64,000 nucleotides of DNA from Toxoplasma gondii ME49 (lineage: Eukaryota > Apicomplexa > Conoidasida > Eucoccidiorida > Sarcocystidae). The position numbers and the translations under genes were made by a program. The notes under the pieces are model-generated. The model saw only the letters and a list, made by a program, of their open reading frames with translations, was not told the origin of the DNA and did not search any database. The stretch is taken from positions 1,922,001 through 1,986,000 of the forward strand of contig NC_031479.1 in NCBI RefSeq assembly GCF_000006565.2, written 5' to 3'. Below, piece after piece: positions 45,701 to 56,637 of the stretch. Every line of letters begins with the position of its first letter. The stretch's first letter is position 1.

Positions 45701-46979
45701 CACAGAGGGGAGAAAGAACAACACTGAAGGAATTCCTTGGGCTGAAGGCTCTCCCGACGATACCGACAACAGAACAATAATGAATCTGTTAGCGTCGGTC
45801 GAAACGAATCACGCATACCAAGGCTTCCTGCACAGAGTGACATCGCGAAGGGGAGACTGACGAAAAGATTCCCTGCGACGTCGACAAAGAACAAGTCGAG
45901 AAGTGGAAAGAACAAGGAGCAAACGCGCAGCAGAGAAGACACACAGTGGACGCCAGGAACTCGCAGCCACAGTGGCAGAGGGGAAAGAAAGGAAGAGCAG
46001 GGAGAACAGGAAACACAGAAGCGAAGGTCGAGACGGAAGCAGCAGGAAATGAGGAGAGAGAGAACGTCGAACCCACACAAGAGAAGCAGCGAGAAGGGTG
46101 TCAGAGGAAGCAGAGAGGCGAAGAAAGGAGACACGAAGAGAGAGGAGCTCCGGGTATTTCTGCAGGCGCACCTGTGATGGGGTCGTTAAGTCGAAGAAGA
46201 TTGGGCTCGTTAGATGTGATTTCTGTCACATTTTTGATCAGTTCCAGGCAATCTTCTTTGCTGAGCCGCCCTTCTCGCTGCAAGTGACTTTTCAACTCCT
46301 GAAACACCGAAAAAAGAGTCCAGACCAGTCACCGCATGCAAACTGCACGTCGAAGCGAAAGACCGTCTCCTCAAGTGTCTGCTGATCTCCATCCAAGATA
46401 CTACAGTATATTTAACTACATACGTATATAAATAAATATATATATAAATATATATATATATATACAAATATGTATATGTGTATATATGCGTGTACACATA
46501 TGTATATATATATATATATATATATGTGTACCACTCTTCCTAGGTGCATCTCCATGTCAAAAGAGAGTATGCAGGTGACTCTGTGTGTGGGTATCTATCC
46601 GTGGAAATTTATCTGCATGCAGATATGTCAGAAGGTACGCGGAAGTTTGTGCATGTGGAAACGCGCAGCACACGGCGCTGAGGCGGAAGCATTTGAAGCG
46701 CAGAAGTGCCTGAGCCTGGAGAGCGGATTTGCATGTTGTCTAGGAGCCCCCACAGCCTGTTTTGTGAGTTTCTGGAGACTTTGCTTTCGAGTTCGAGTCG
46801 CTGAGAGAGAGTAGGTTCTCAGAGAGAGGCGAGGTTTTCGGGAAGGAAACGCTTGCCTGCCAATTGGGGGGATTCGCAGGGCCGCTCGGATAGAGAAGCG
46901 AATGCTTGAGAGGCTGCGCAGGCGGCGGCTGCACAGAGGTGACGACGCGGTCGTGGAGAGGATCTGCGAGAGGCTCCAT
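39729..46979 (-). CDS. CNA: calcineurin A (protein phosphatase 2B catalytic subunit), 501 residues
   Basis: Ca2+/calmodulin-activated Ser/Thr phosphatase working with calcineurin B. Fourteen exons: 46979-46857, 46298-46172, 45557-45482, 45137-44933, 44360-44277, 43909-43789, 43156-42990, 42651-42580, 42191-42086, 41776-41688, 41197-41131, 40764-40674, 40447-40350, 39808-39729. Phases match throughout; 502 codons. Metal and catalytic residues are present in order: GDIHG (D87, H89), GDYVDRG (D115), RGNHE (N147, H148), LHGG (H196) and RAHEA (H281). The calcineurin B-binding helix contains [18 protein letters not shown] (about 343-360). A calmodulin-binding segment [18 protein letters not shown] lies at 426-443. 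An autoinhibitory segment [15 protein letters not shown] lies at 480-494. An acidic [11 protein letters not shown] insert precedes the calmodulin site. The first intron uses a GC donor (CAG|GCAAGC). The start has an AAATGG context. Confidence 0.96.
39826..39848. repeat. (CA)n microsatellite in the last intron of calcineurin A
   Basis: Short ACACACA run directly upstream, on the gene strand, of the last-exon acceptor at 39808, where it reads as a TG tract. Confidence 0.85.
41937..41998. repeat. (TA)n microsatellite in intron 9 of calcineurin A
   Basis: TA runs near 41938-41952 and 41972-41998, with another at 41808-41830 in the same intron (41777-42085). Confidence 0.85.
44032..44082. repeat. 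18-base tandem repeat in intron 5 of calcineurin A
   Basis: Unit CCCTGAACCGTAGGATTT: two perfect copies (44032-44049, 44050-44067) and a partial third ending near 44082. The intron is 43910-44276. Confidence 0.9.
46410..46535. repeat. TA/TATG microsatellite in intron 1 of calcineurin A
   Basis: Several TA runs, the purest at about 46503-46524, in the intron with the GC donor (46299-46856). Confidence 0.9.
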
Positions 46980-49900
46980 TTCTCGGACGGTTTGCGACTT
47001 GTTGTTTTTCCAGCTTCTGGTTCCCTCAGTGAGACACTCTCCTATCGAGACAGCGCCTCAGGCGAGAAGACGCCGCAGAGTGCACAACGAGAACGGAGAA
47101 GAAGAACAGAGTGCAGAGGACGCAGACGACGGCGAAGGAAACGAAGACAGACGCGCAGAGAGAAGAGGAAGAAGAAGAAGAGGGAGAAGGGAGAGGCGGG
47201 TGAAGAGACTCAGGAAGAGTACCCGTGCGCAGAAAAGCAAGTCGAGCAACTTGACTCTTGGTCCACGTTGCTGTCTACAGGGTTGTCCTCTTCTTGCCCA
47301 GAGAAAACGGCGCTCGGCGAAAAAGCGCGAGCGAACAGACACCCCCGGGAGAGGAAGTGCCAGGCAAAGCGGATGCGACAGGAGCTGAACAAGGAAGAAC
47401 AAGAAAAGCGAAGTCCGTCTCGCGCAAGTCCGAAAAAGCGGATTTTTCTCAACGCGCTGTCAGAAACGACGCGCGTTTCCACTTGTTCTCGAAAGGAGCA
47501 GGATGCTGCGAGCAGCTTCGGTACGCACCCGCCGAGAGAGAGAAGCGAAGACCGCGCACCGACAGCAAGGACCCTCCCCCCCGTAAAAAATCGAGAGAAA
47601 CACGAACAGAGAGAGAGAATAAACAAAGGAGGGAAAAATGGAAAGACTGAGAAGACATAACGGAAGACAAGAATTCCTGTCGTCGACAGTTCCTGTTTCT
47701 CTGAGTTGAAACCTCCCTCCTCTCACCCTCGCGCCAGGGGAGAGCGGAGCTTCACCTGTTGCTTGATGGGCACTGCAAGCTGTGGACCTCATCCGAATCT
47801 GGTCTTCTGTGATGAGGCGAGCAAGTACACAGGACCTTCTCCTTACCTGACTGAAGCGTTTCCTCGCGCCCTCGCTGTTCTCCTATTCCTTGTTCTCTCG
47901 CCTCCTTCTTCTGCGCCTTTGCCTGTCCTCCCGAATCTCTCGGCAGACTTCCGGAAAGCCGGGGGGAGGCACCACAGAGAGGAGGGATGTGAGGAGCAGG
48001 CGCTCGCAGCCTGGCGAGGTCCACCTCGATAGTCGCGAAGACGCGGAGAGAAATGGGGAAGAAGAAAAAGAAGAGCTCGCAGAGAAGACGACCAAGCGGA
48101 AGAGGGGTAGGGAAAGGAGAGAAAGGAACAAAGAGTGAGGAGAACGAGAGAAGAATACGAGAAGACGGAAAGAGGAGATCGGCAGGACCTGGTGGAGACG
48201 CGGAGGGCGGCAAGCGTTGACAGCGAATCGCTTTGAAAAGAAAGTGTGGGGAGAGAAAGAACTCTGCGGCATCAGAGACAATCCGAGAGGGAGACCGCAG
48301 TCGCCGAAGAGAGGTGAAGAGAAGGACAACTTGCTTCTCTGTTCTCGACGATCCCCTCAACTTAGCGAAACGAAATCCGAGAAGCCGAAGAAAAACTCAA
48401 AAGCAACGCCGCGAACGGCCGCCAGATTTTCCCGCACATTCTAGGCATTTCCATACATATGTATGCACACACCTGCATATTATATATATATACAAATATA
48501 TATATACAAATATATATATGTATACAAATATGCGCCTCTACATGGATCTTTGCATGTATAGAGATCGAGATCCAGATGGGGAGGAAGAGCTGTGCGCGTA
48601 CGTCCTTCAGAACACGGACAGATGCTTGGCTGTGAGGTGCAGCGACGCGAGGAAGAGCGCAGAGAGAACGGAAAACGAGAGGAGCGTTCGTCGCCGTCGA
48701 TCCTCTTCAGAACGGCGTCGAATGAAGGGGGCGAAGAAGATGCACCAGTAAGAAAGGCGATCCTGGTCTGCCGCCAGAGAACCGCCGGAAGTCCGAAGCT
48801 TCTGAACGGCCCGTCACCTCTTCTCAGGGACAGAGCAAAGCACACAAAAGTCCGCTGGTTTTCCAGGGATCCACTTGAAGCGGAATAACGTAAGAGTGCC
48901 TGGCGCGCGCCTCTCTTTTCCGAACAGAGGTCAGGAGCAGCGCGACGCGGCTAGCAGGCGAAGAAGGCGGAAAAAAACGCAGGATGTGTGTCGCCAGAGC
49001 CCTCGTCGAGTTCGCAGGTCAGATGTGTCTAGAAGTGGAACGCAGATGCGTTCTTGCAGACCTGAAAAAAACGCGCTTCGCGTTTTCCTCGACACGTTTG
49101 CGAGAGTTTCTCCCGCTCTTGCCTTCGCGCCGAATTTGCGCTTCGCGGCCGCTTCTCTGGCGCCTGTTGTCGCGCGTTTTGGTCACGAAACTTGCGGAGA
49201 AAAGGTGGCGGAACGAAGTTGCTTGCTTCTTTTTCAAAGCCTCTTTGTGGAGGAGGGTTCGTTCCAAAAATCGAAAAACACGCGAGAGAAGTTGGGCAGT
49301 CGTCGCGCGCGAGCGCGGGTAATGCCGCACATCCGTGCGTCTTCCCTTGCCGGAAACCGTCGGGAGAAGTGTAGCAGAAAAGGCTTCTTTCTCTCGAGGT
49401 CACAACGAACGCGTGAGCAACCTCAAAAACGCTCAAGTCTCCGCGAAACGAAAGTCCAGTCTGCGCAACTGTGTCGCGCGAAGAGAGCCGCGTCAGCTAA
49501 CTGTCCTGTCACAGCACAGCGGGGCTCTCCCTCTCATGGCAACTCTCCGGAAGTCCGTGTGGGCAGAAACCAGTAAATTTCCGCGTGCGACGAAAGAGAC
49601 AAGGCTTTGGTGTTGACGATCTGCCGACGCGCGGGTATTTTCTGCGGTTTCGCGAGCAGAGAGAGGGGCGCAGCTCGAAGGGTCGCGCTCAAGGCGTTTG
49701 TCTAACGAGTGCCTTGCTGGTGCAGCGTGAGAAATCTCACAGAACGCGACAGAACGCGCCAGCGGGCTCCCTCACCCCGCACGGCGAGAAAACGGACAAT
49801 TTCGCGACGAAAAGTGCAGGGAAACGAGGCGCAGAGGAAGAAAGTGGAAATACGTTGGGGAAACTCCAAAAACCTGGACAACGAATGGGAACGAAGGGCG

Positions 49901-50269
49901 GGGACCCTCGAGACCGGCCGCGGAGCGGGGCTCTTGGGAAAAGATGCGGTTCGGCGTTTTCCACCTTCCTTCACAGCTTCAGGGAAACCACGCGAACAAA
50001 CGCGTATATCCTGAGAAGCCGAGAGAGAGACGGTTGTTATTTAGAGAAAATCCAGGCGTTCCGGGCTCGGAACGGTAGAAAACGTCCGAGGAAGACGAAC
50101 TGAAAGCGCAGCAAACCAACAGCAAAGTGCCTGCCTACAACACGAACACAGAGCGAGTGCGGACGAGTGGAAAGAAGGAACGCAAACAGACGAAACAGAA
50201 GGGGAAAAGTCTCTCCAACTGACAGGCACGCATACGCAAAACACAGAATGGCGACATCGACTTACATAT

Positions 50270-50307
<38 letters not shown>

Positions 50308-51897
50308 GTATTATATATGTATATGTGTATGTGTGTGTAGGTCGAGTAGAGGAAGGTGATCTGAGGTTGTGCGTGTGGCAGTTTCTCCTTCCGAACGATT
50401 ATCCGCAGGCGAGTTCTCGAGTTGAGACTCGCAGAGGAAAGAGCCGAGCGCAGTGACGAGAGAGGGTGACAGAAGGGACTCCGGGGCTTGGACACAAGAA
50501 AGGAAAAGACTCGAATTCGAGGGGAAGGAGAGGAAACGAAAGAAGGCGCCCTGCCAACTCGAGGACACCCGGTGTCCCGAAGAACCTGACAGAGAGGAAA
50601 GCTGTGAGTTTGACGGTAGAATACCTCTGAATCAAGCAGAGAAAAACGCAGAAGCGCGCGCCACACACTAAATCCTTTTCGGGGGCTCGCGTTCACTCGT
50701 CTGCCGCAGAACGATCCACCGCGATTTCGGTGTGTGCCCTTTGCTCGCGTTGCTGCGGAAGCTTTTTGCACCAGCCGTGCGTGTTGTGCTGTTGTCTTGC
50801 GGTGACACGACATCTTTCCTCGTCTTACTCATCCCCAAAGCTCCCTCCAAGCCGAGAAGCTGCGTTGTGGGTTGCCATGCCGTCTCTGGCTGGGCGCGGA
50901 TTTTCGAGTTCGGAACTACGCACATGCCGTGAGTTCTCTGAACACCCTCTTTTTCGACGACTCCCGACTCCTCTAGTTTCCAACAGAGTTTCGCGACCAT
51001 GCCGGACCGCAAGAAAAGCAACAAAGGCCAGAGAGGCAGGTTCTCATCCCTCGCAGCAAGAAAAACGCGCGGGCGTTCAACCGCAGCGTTCGTCGAGGCG
51101 GGTCGCTCTTGTTGAGTCTCCACGAGGTGATACGGGAGCGTGTGCCCTCCACGGTCGACAGGAAGCAAACAGGCGAAAAAAATCGCGGAAACAACATTTC
51201 TTTCTTGTTTGTTTCCTCTCAAGCGACCGGTGACGACGAAATAAGCTGTTCTCCTCTCTGTGACGTGGACGGGCAGAAACCGTCGACAGAAACACTGCGT
51301 CTTTGCGTGTCTTGCTCCTGCGCCGAGTCCCGACAAGAAACTCGCGTTTTCTCTCAAGAGCTGCCCGAATTTGGTTTGCCTTTTCCACTCTTTCTGCGCA
51401 GTTCTCCTCCTCGGTCGCTTCCCAGGCTCACAACCGGCAGGTTGGGGGCTTTTTCACGTTTCTTTCTCCGGCCAACCGCGTCCGCCGTTCTGCTCTCTCT
51501 ATCCCTCTGCATTTGCGTTTGAGTATTGAGGCAGGTGTGGCACGGTTTTCTTCTCGTGTTTGTCGCGGTGACGGTTTTCCATCGAATCTCCGTTTCACTC
51601 GGAGAAACGGCTTTCCTCGTCGTACTCGCGCCGCTCGTTCGTCTCTCCGCTGACGCCTCTCCTGAAACTGTTTTTCTCTCTGGGAACACGCTGGCTGCAT
51701 CTTTTATTCGCGTCGCTCTGCTTGTTTTTTCTTCTCCGTCCACGCTTGCCAGCCGTAGCTTTTCCGCTGACCCGTCGACGTCTCGACGCTGCTCGGCATC
51801 CCCCTCCCTCTCCCTCTCCTGTCCGCTGCTTCTTCTGTCCTTTCGCAGCTCTCTCTCTCTCCTGTCTGCTGCTCAGTCGCTTTTATGAAGAGGAAAT
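46980..51897. promoter_or_regulatory. shared divergent upstream region of calcineurin A (minus) and the SNARE gene (plus)
   Basis: 4.9 kb between two gene starts that face apart, so both promoters must lie here. I recognise no core element. The plus strand is purine-biased from about 47060 to 50660 (strongest at 47090-47215 and 48040-48200) and turns pyrimidine-biased from about 50690 to 52660. The flip is what two divergent pyrimidine-rich leaders would produce. TA runs lie at about 48479-48530 and 50270-50330. Long plus-strand frames at 46902-47660 and 48875-49576 follow the purine bias and carry no motif. Confidence 0.45.
50270..50330. repeat. (TA)n microsatellite between divergent genes
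   Basis: TA run of about 15 units followed by TATG/TGTG steps. It lies close to where the purine/pyrimidine bias changes strand. Confidence 0.85.
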
Positions 51898-54249
51898 ATG
51901 TGGGCTGACTACTTGTCGGAGTTCGCCTCCCTTCACGAGGACGCCGAGCGCATCCTCGCAGGCGGCGACCCGTCGGAGGGTGTCGAAGTCAGGCAGCAGA
52001 AACTTGATGCGTTGATGAAGAAAATGAAGCGTACGTGAAGCAGCGTGTGCGTTCCGCAGAAGAACGCTCTGGGAAAAAGCGCGACGTCTCGCCACACACA
52101 GACATAGACAGGCTTTCTGCTCGCGATGTCCATCTGCATGTTCTTACGGCCTCACCGTTTCTCTTTTCGTTTCCTTCTCCTCATCCGCCTCCGCGCTCTT
52201 CCTTCTTCTTCCACTTGCCCGGCTTCTCTCTGCTCCTCTCCTCCTCTTTTGTTCTCTCGTGTGTTCTCTCTCTTGTTGTCCTTTCTTCCGTTCGCCCTCC
52301 CGTTCTCGTTGTGTTCTTCCTCTGTTTCTCTTCCTCGTCCTCAGTCTGGTTCTCTCCCGTGTCTGGGCCTTGTTCACGTTCCTGTCTCCATATCGTTCTC
52401 GCTTTTCTTCTCTGTCTTGTTTCCTTTCTGCGTCTCGCCTTGGGTGGGGCTCGTGTTCCCGAGCGTCTCTGCGCTCTCCACTCGTTCGTTGTTTCGCCTG
52501 TTCTCCCATCCCGTTCTTTCGCTTGCGCCGCCTCCCTTCCTGGCGCGCGGTCTTGGCCTCGTCTTTGTTCTTCTGTCGCGGGCGCCAGTTCTGCAGGCAG
52601 AGTCCCGACTGTCGTTCGCGCTCTCTTTCCGTGATGTTAAGAAGCCTAGGAGTCGCCACAGGCACCTTGCTTAGTCAGGCACAGATGTAGTCGTCGATTC
52701 TCTGTGATTGCTGTACTCCTGGTACTCCCCCGCTGTACAGGACCGCTTCGAAGCCAGCAGCTTGAAGGCCTGACTTCAGCGGCCTGCGACTTCAAGCGTC
52801 TTCCATGGGGGGTCTCATTCTCGGTGCAGGACCGTCGGAATCCCTGTCATCACTCGCATCAGCAGCGACAGAAACGACTGCTCAGATGCCAGGATGCGGT
52901 GCAGTAGCCTGTGTTGAACCACTGGTTAGATCCTGGAGATTTGTATATGCCGGATCCAAGTGCTCTTGTGCTCTTCATGCCCAGGAAAGCTGGATCGCGT
53001 CAGTTTTCCGGACACAACTTCCGACCTCCCCTGGCGACCAGTGCAGAGAAGCGCCGTGTGACCGATGCAGTCGAACGGGACTGTAGATCGAACCTGCGAG
53101 AGAGGAATGTCTCTTGGGTGACTGTATGTTGGCGGCGCAATGTCGTTTGTGTCTTTGTTCAGGATGTTTCTCATCTCTTGAGATGAACGTTCGCTCCCTG
53201 CAGCCCCGCGAGCGCCAGCCTCTCGAAGCTTCGCTGATGAACTGTCGCCGGCAATTCACCGACATTGAAAGAAGGTGCGGTCAGGTCGGAGAGCGGAGGG
53301 CAATCCGAAGAAGGCCGCGGTGTAGCACAAGCGGCCGGAGAGCAACCAGGGCGGATGACTGAGGAGAGAAGGAAGGAAGAGTGCCGGAGAGGCGCAGACG
53401 CGGGAGAAAACAAGGGATGAAGAGTGGCGGAAGATCCGAAGCTGCACAGTGAATAGAAAAAGCAAAGGGCTCAACTAGAACGAGTCCCAGAGAGCTCCTG
53501 ACACTACTGCACCTGGGGGATGTGCGTCTGTAGATGTGGAGACACTGCAGATTCTTTCTCGGAAAAACAACCTTTCTCGGAACAAGGAACTCCGTGCCTC
53601 ATTTTCTGCATTCTGAAAATCGTTTCCTCTTTTTCGTGGCGCGGGTGTCTCCTCCTGCTCAGGACTCTTCTCTTGCGAGAAGGCAGCAGAGGTTCCGGGC
53701 AACCGAGTGCGTCGAAGAGTCGTCAAAACACTTTGGAAAAGCTGAAAAAAGGAAGCAGTCAGGTACGTTTCAATTTGGACGTTTCCGTTTGCGTGTGCGT
53801 GCGTCCTCTGAGAAGCACGGGACGCTGTTCAGGCCTGGTCGAATTCCCCAAGTGTCGACTCGTATTTCAGTCCAGGTTGAGAACCTGCCGAAACAGAAAG
53901 CGGTGTGCCAAGAAAGAGTCGCTGTATGTCTCGAACGCTCTATACTTTCTTGTTTTTCTGAGTTCTATCTGTATGAGCCGCTGTCATCAAAGACGAAGGT
54001 GTTGTCCGGTGCGGTGTGGACTCTGCACTTGACCGTTTTCTAAATTTCTCTGTCGGTCTGCAGCTAGAGGAGAGCCTGCGGCTAGCAGCGGAGGCCGAGG
54101 GCGTCGGAGAGTCCGCTCTTTGTTCGCTGTACGTACAGCGGGAAACGCTTTCGCGGACAATGACGCGAACTAAGGACGTTCAGCGAAACATGGACGAGGC
54201 AGACACAATCGTCACCAAGATGTCTAAGTGGTGGAATGGTATCTGGTAG
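51898..54249 (+). CDS. Qb-type SNARE protein (Vti1 / SNAP N-helix-like), 178 residues
   Basis: Likely membrane-fusion SNARE. Exons: 51898-52030, 52589-52635, 53204-53274, 53663-53762 and 54064-54249; phases match, 179 codons. The N-terminal half has amphipathic helices (YLSEFASLHEDAERIL; then RRQFTDIERRTLL) like the Habc region of Vti1-type proteins. Linker NTLEKLKKGSSQLEESLR resembles the NTERLERSSRRLE-type linker of Vti1. The SNARE helix covers about residues 118-172 with heptad hydrophobics, GVGESALCSLYVQRETLSRT and NMDEADTIVTKMSKWW. The zero-layer Gln is Q142. The frame ends NGIW with no transmembrane anchor and no Cys cluster. Either the protein is anchored by a partner, or the AATG|GTATCT donor at 54239 leads to another exon. 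The 47-base second exon is the least certain part. Which SNARE subclass (Vti1, NPSN or SNAP-like) is open. Confidence 0.75.
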
Positions 54250-55639
54250 AAGCAGCTCGAGACAGACAGGAGACGAAGAAGGCAGAAAGCGGACGAACGA
54301 GGACAGAGTGAAGGAGGACGAAGAAGCGAGGGAACACAGAACGCCGAAGAGAGCTCTCCCCAGCTCCACCGGGACGTTTTTCTAAATGGTTTGTGCGAGT
54401 CGGACGCGATCGTCGTCCAGGTGTATATACACTCTGTTCTGGTGGACCGCGGAAAGACGGACAGTGAAGTTTCGCCAGTTTCCGTCTTTCCACACGACTT
54501 GTCTTCCGGAGAAACGCGGGCTTCTTCACGTCGAGGGAAACTCGTCTAGACTTGTTTGGTCGCGGTGCCGCAGCCGCCCTTTGTTATTCGTTTCTGCTGC
54601 GAATGTGTATCGCCGGAGTCATGTGTATAAAAACAATCATATATATGCATATATATATATATATATGTCAGTGTGGGTATGCATGTATATATTTATATAT
54701 TAAGTTGGTGTTTGGGTCTGGGGATGTGTTCCGTGTTTTCTGTACGATTTGTGTTCGCTGATCTTGTTTCGCTGTACATGAGCTCTGTTCATTCTTGTCA
54801 AAGAGGATTAATCCCAATTTCCTCCAGGTTCCGCACATTCACTGTCGAGTCGACGGTCACGAAGTCACTTCCCTTCCGCATAGTTTTCTGCGGCGCTCTA
54901 AATCGCAAACGCGAGCCGGAGCACTCGATGAGAGGAGCGAGGACAGGTGAATTGCTCCAGTGTTTCGTCGCCTTTCCTGCCTCCACTTTCTCTTGTGTCA
55001 GTCCTTTCTCTATTCCGTCCGCCCTTTCTCCTCTGAACCTCAACACGCGCACTCGCATCTATTTATATCTACATACATTTGGAGTGAGCAAAGTGCTTGG
55101 AACGCGGGGTAGCAAATGCAGTTCGCAATATCAGCAGATGTAGGACATATCTGAGCAGGCGGGCTATGCTCTCACCAAGTGATCGAAGAGTAAATGCGTC
55201 TCTGCACAGATTTAGGGATTTGTAAATAGCCAGCGCATAAGAAAAAGTCTGCGTAAAGCGTGAGTGAGAGGAAAGCCTGAGCGCGACCTGTCAACAATCG
55301 ACACTGGTACCTCACCATGTTGTCTGGTCTGTTTAGTGGAACGCCGAGTGTCGAACACGGGAATCTTGTTTCAGTTCCGGAAGTGGCGACCTACAGAGAA
55401 TTCTTTTCTAGACGAGAAGGGAGGCTCCAGAGAGAAATGAGGCGTTTGAACACTCTCCTTGTGCTTGGGGAGTCTGATTTGTCGCTATCAGCTTTTAGTC
55501 ATCTTTCAGTTCTACCTTTGAACCTGTAGCTCTTAGTGTAAATTGATGATTCAATTCGAAGGCACATTACTCAATTGTGTTTGATGTCAAACCGATCGCT
55601 CGGTGCACGTTATCTGTTAGAAAAGCTCCACTTCCCTGT
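54250..55639. other. spacer 3' of the SNARE gene
   Basis: No gene seen. It contains TA/TATG repeats at about 54632-54705. An acceptor-like TTTCCTCCAG at about 54828 could serve an alternative last exon of the SNARE gene, adding a short Ser/Arg-rich tail and still no membrane segment. Confidence 0.4.
54632..54705. repeat. TA/TATG microsatellite
   Basis: TATATGCATATATATATATATATG-type run downstream of the SNARE stop. Confidence 0.85.
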
Positions 55640-56637
55640 TTACGTTAGCTTCTTTGCGACGAACGTCTTCAACAGCGAGCGCACCTGTTCGTCGCAGATC
55701 TTCTCCAGATCGACTGGGCGGCTCAACAGCCAAGATACATATTCGGAACGTTCGTTTAGGTAAACATGCATGCATTCGTGTGTGATTTATGTGGTCGTCT
55801 GTATATTTGCGCGTAAGTACCTGGAACTGTACTCGCACATACAAAAAAAACATTTTTGACTCTATTTGTAGAGATACGTGTGTGACCGTGTGGAGAGCGA
55901 CCGACGGGGGACGGCGCAGATGCCTTGCCAGTTTTGACTGCTTTTAAAGAACTTTGGAATTTGTTAGATCGGACGACTGCAGTTCAACTTCCCCTTCATC
56001 TGGAAGCTGACGCATCCCCCAGGCTTTTATTCAACTCAAATTCGGGTCTTCCTTTCTGTCGAGTCTCGTTCACCGTGCATGCCGGGTGACTTACGCTAAG
56101 ATTTTTACTAGTGGGGAACATAGATGCCAAGACCGCTTCAAGAGGCGTGGATTCTTGTGCAAGAGGTAAATCCTACATCTAATGCCCGACATCTCACATG
56201 TTTTGTCGATCTGCTGCGTGCAGACGTAAAATAGAAAGGCGCGCTTTCATGTCGAGCCATGCACGAGCAGCAGTTGACACACAGTCCACTTTTCAGGACA
56301 CGGCAGCCCGCAACCACGAGACGGCGGCCATTCATGTGGGGTGAGACTGTGGGGGCCCTCGCCTGTTTGCGGAGAATTATTCCAAGGGATTTGCGCGAGT
56401 CGACAGGCCAGCAGAAAGAGGTGTTTCCAAGTTTCTGACCTTCCAGCAAAGATTCTGCTCGCCGACAAAGCGTCGCGGCCCGGACGCGATCGGCAGCGGT
56501 CCCGCTCCAGAGGAACGGCTGCAGGTATCTGTTTTCCACCCCCTCGTTTTTCCGTTTTCGCGTTTCCCCCCGATTCCGTAGAACGTTTCGCGGGACGGAG
56601 ACACAGCTGCCCGTGTCGTGCTCGGCCGACCTCTTGC
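55640..56637 (-). CDS. unknown protein, last two exons of a minus-strand gene
   Basis: Not recognised. Exon 56637-56440 starts after TTTCACAG, runs open for 65 codons and ends GAAG|GTCAGA. It joins in phase to 55713-55640, which starts after CGCCCAG and ends with TAA at 55640-55642. The joined C-terminus reads as a helical protein: RYLQPFLWSGTAADRV, LCRRAESLLEVDLEKICDEQ, and the end VRSLLKTFVAKKLT. Third-codon GC is high in the last exon, unlike the surrounding sequence. The first part (KRSAEHDTGSC to NEGVENR) is basic and less ordered. The 5' exons should lie at higher coordinates, before the divergent gene at 57964, but I could not find them. Without the splice, the frame from 56637 would stay open to 56138. 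Confidence 0.45.

Noticed and set aside
46902..47660. 252-codon plus-strand frame overlapping calcineurin A exon 1
   Set aside because: It is antisense to a well-supported exon and follows a purine-only stretch that lacks stop codons. No motif.
52731..52915. Alternative second exon of the SNARE gene after CTGTACAG
   Set aside because: It is open for about 55 codons in phase but has no good donor in the phase the next exon needs. The 47-base exon at 52589-52635 fits both sides.
56138..56439. Continuation of the minus-strand frame past the donor at 56440
   Set aside because: It loses coding-like codon use after GAAG|GTCAGA, while the spliced form continues into a coding-like last exon.
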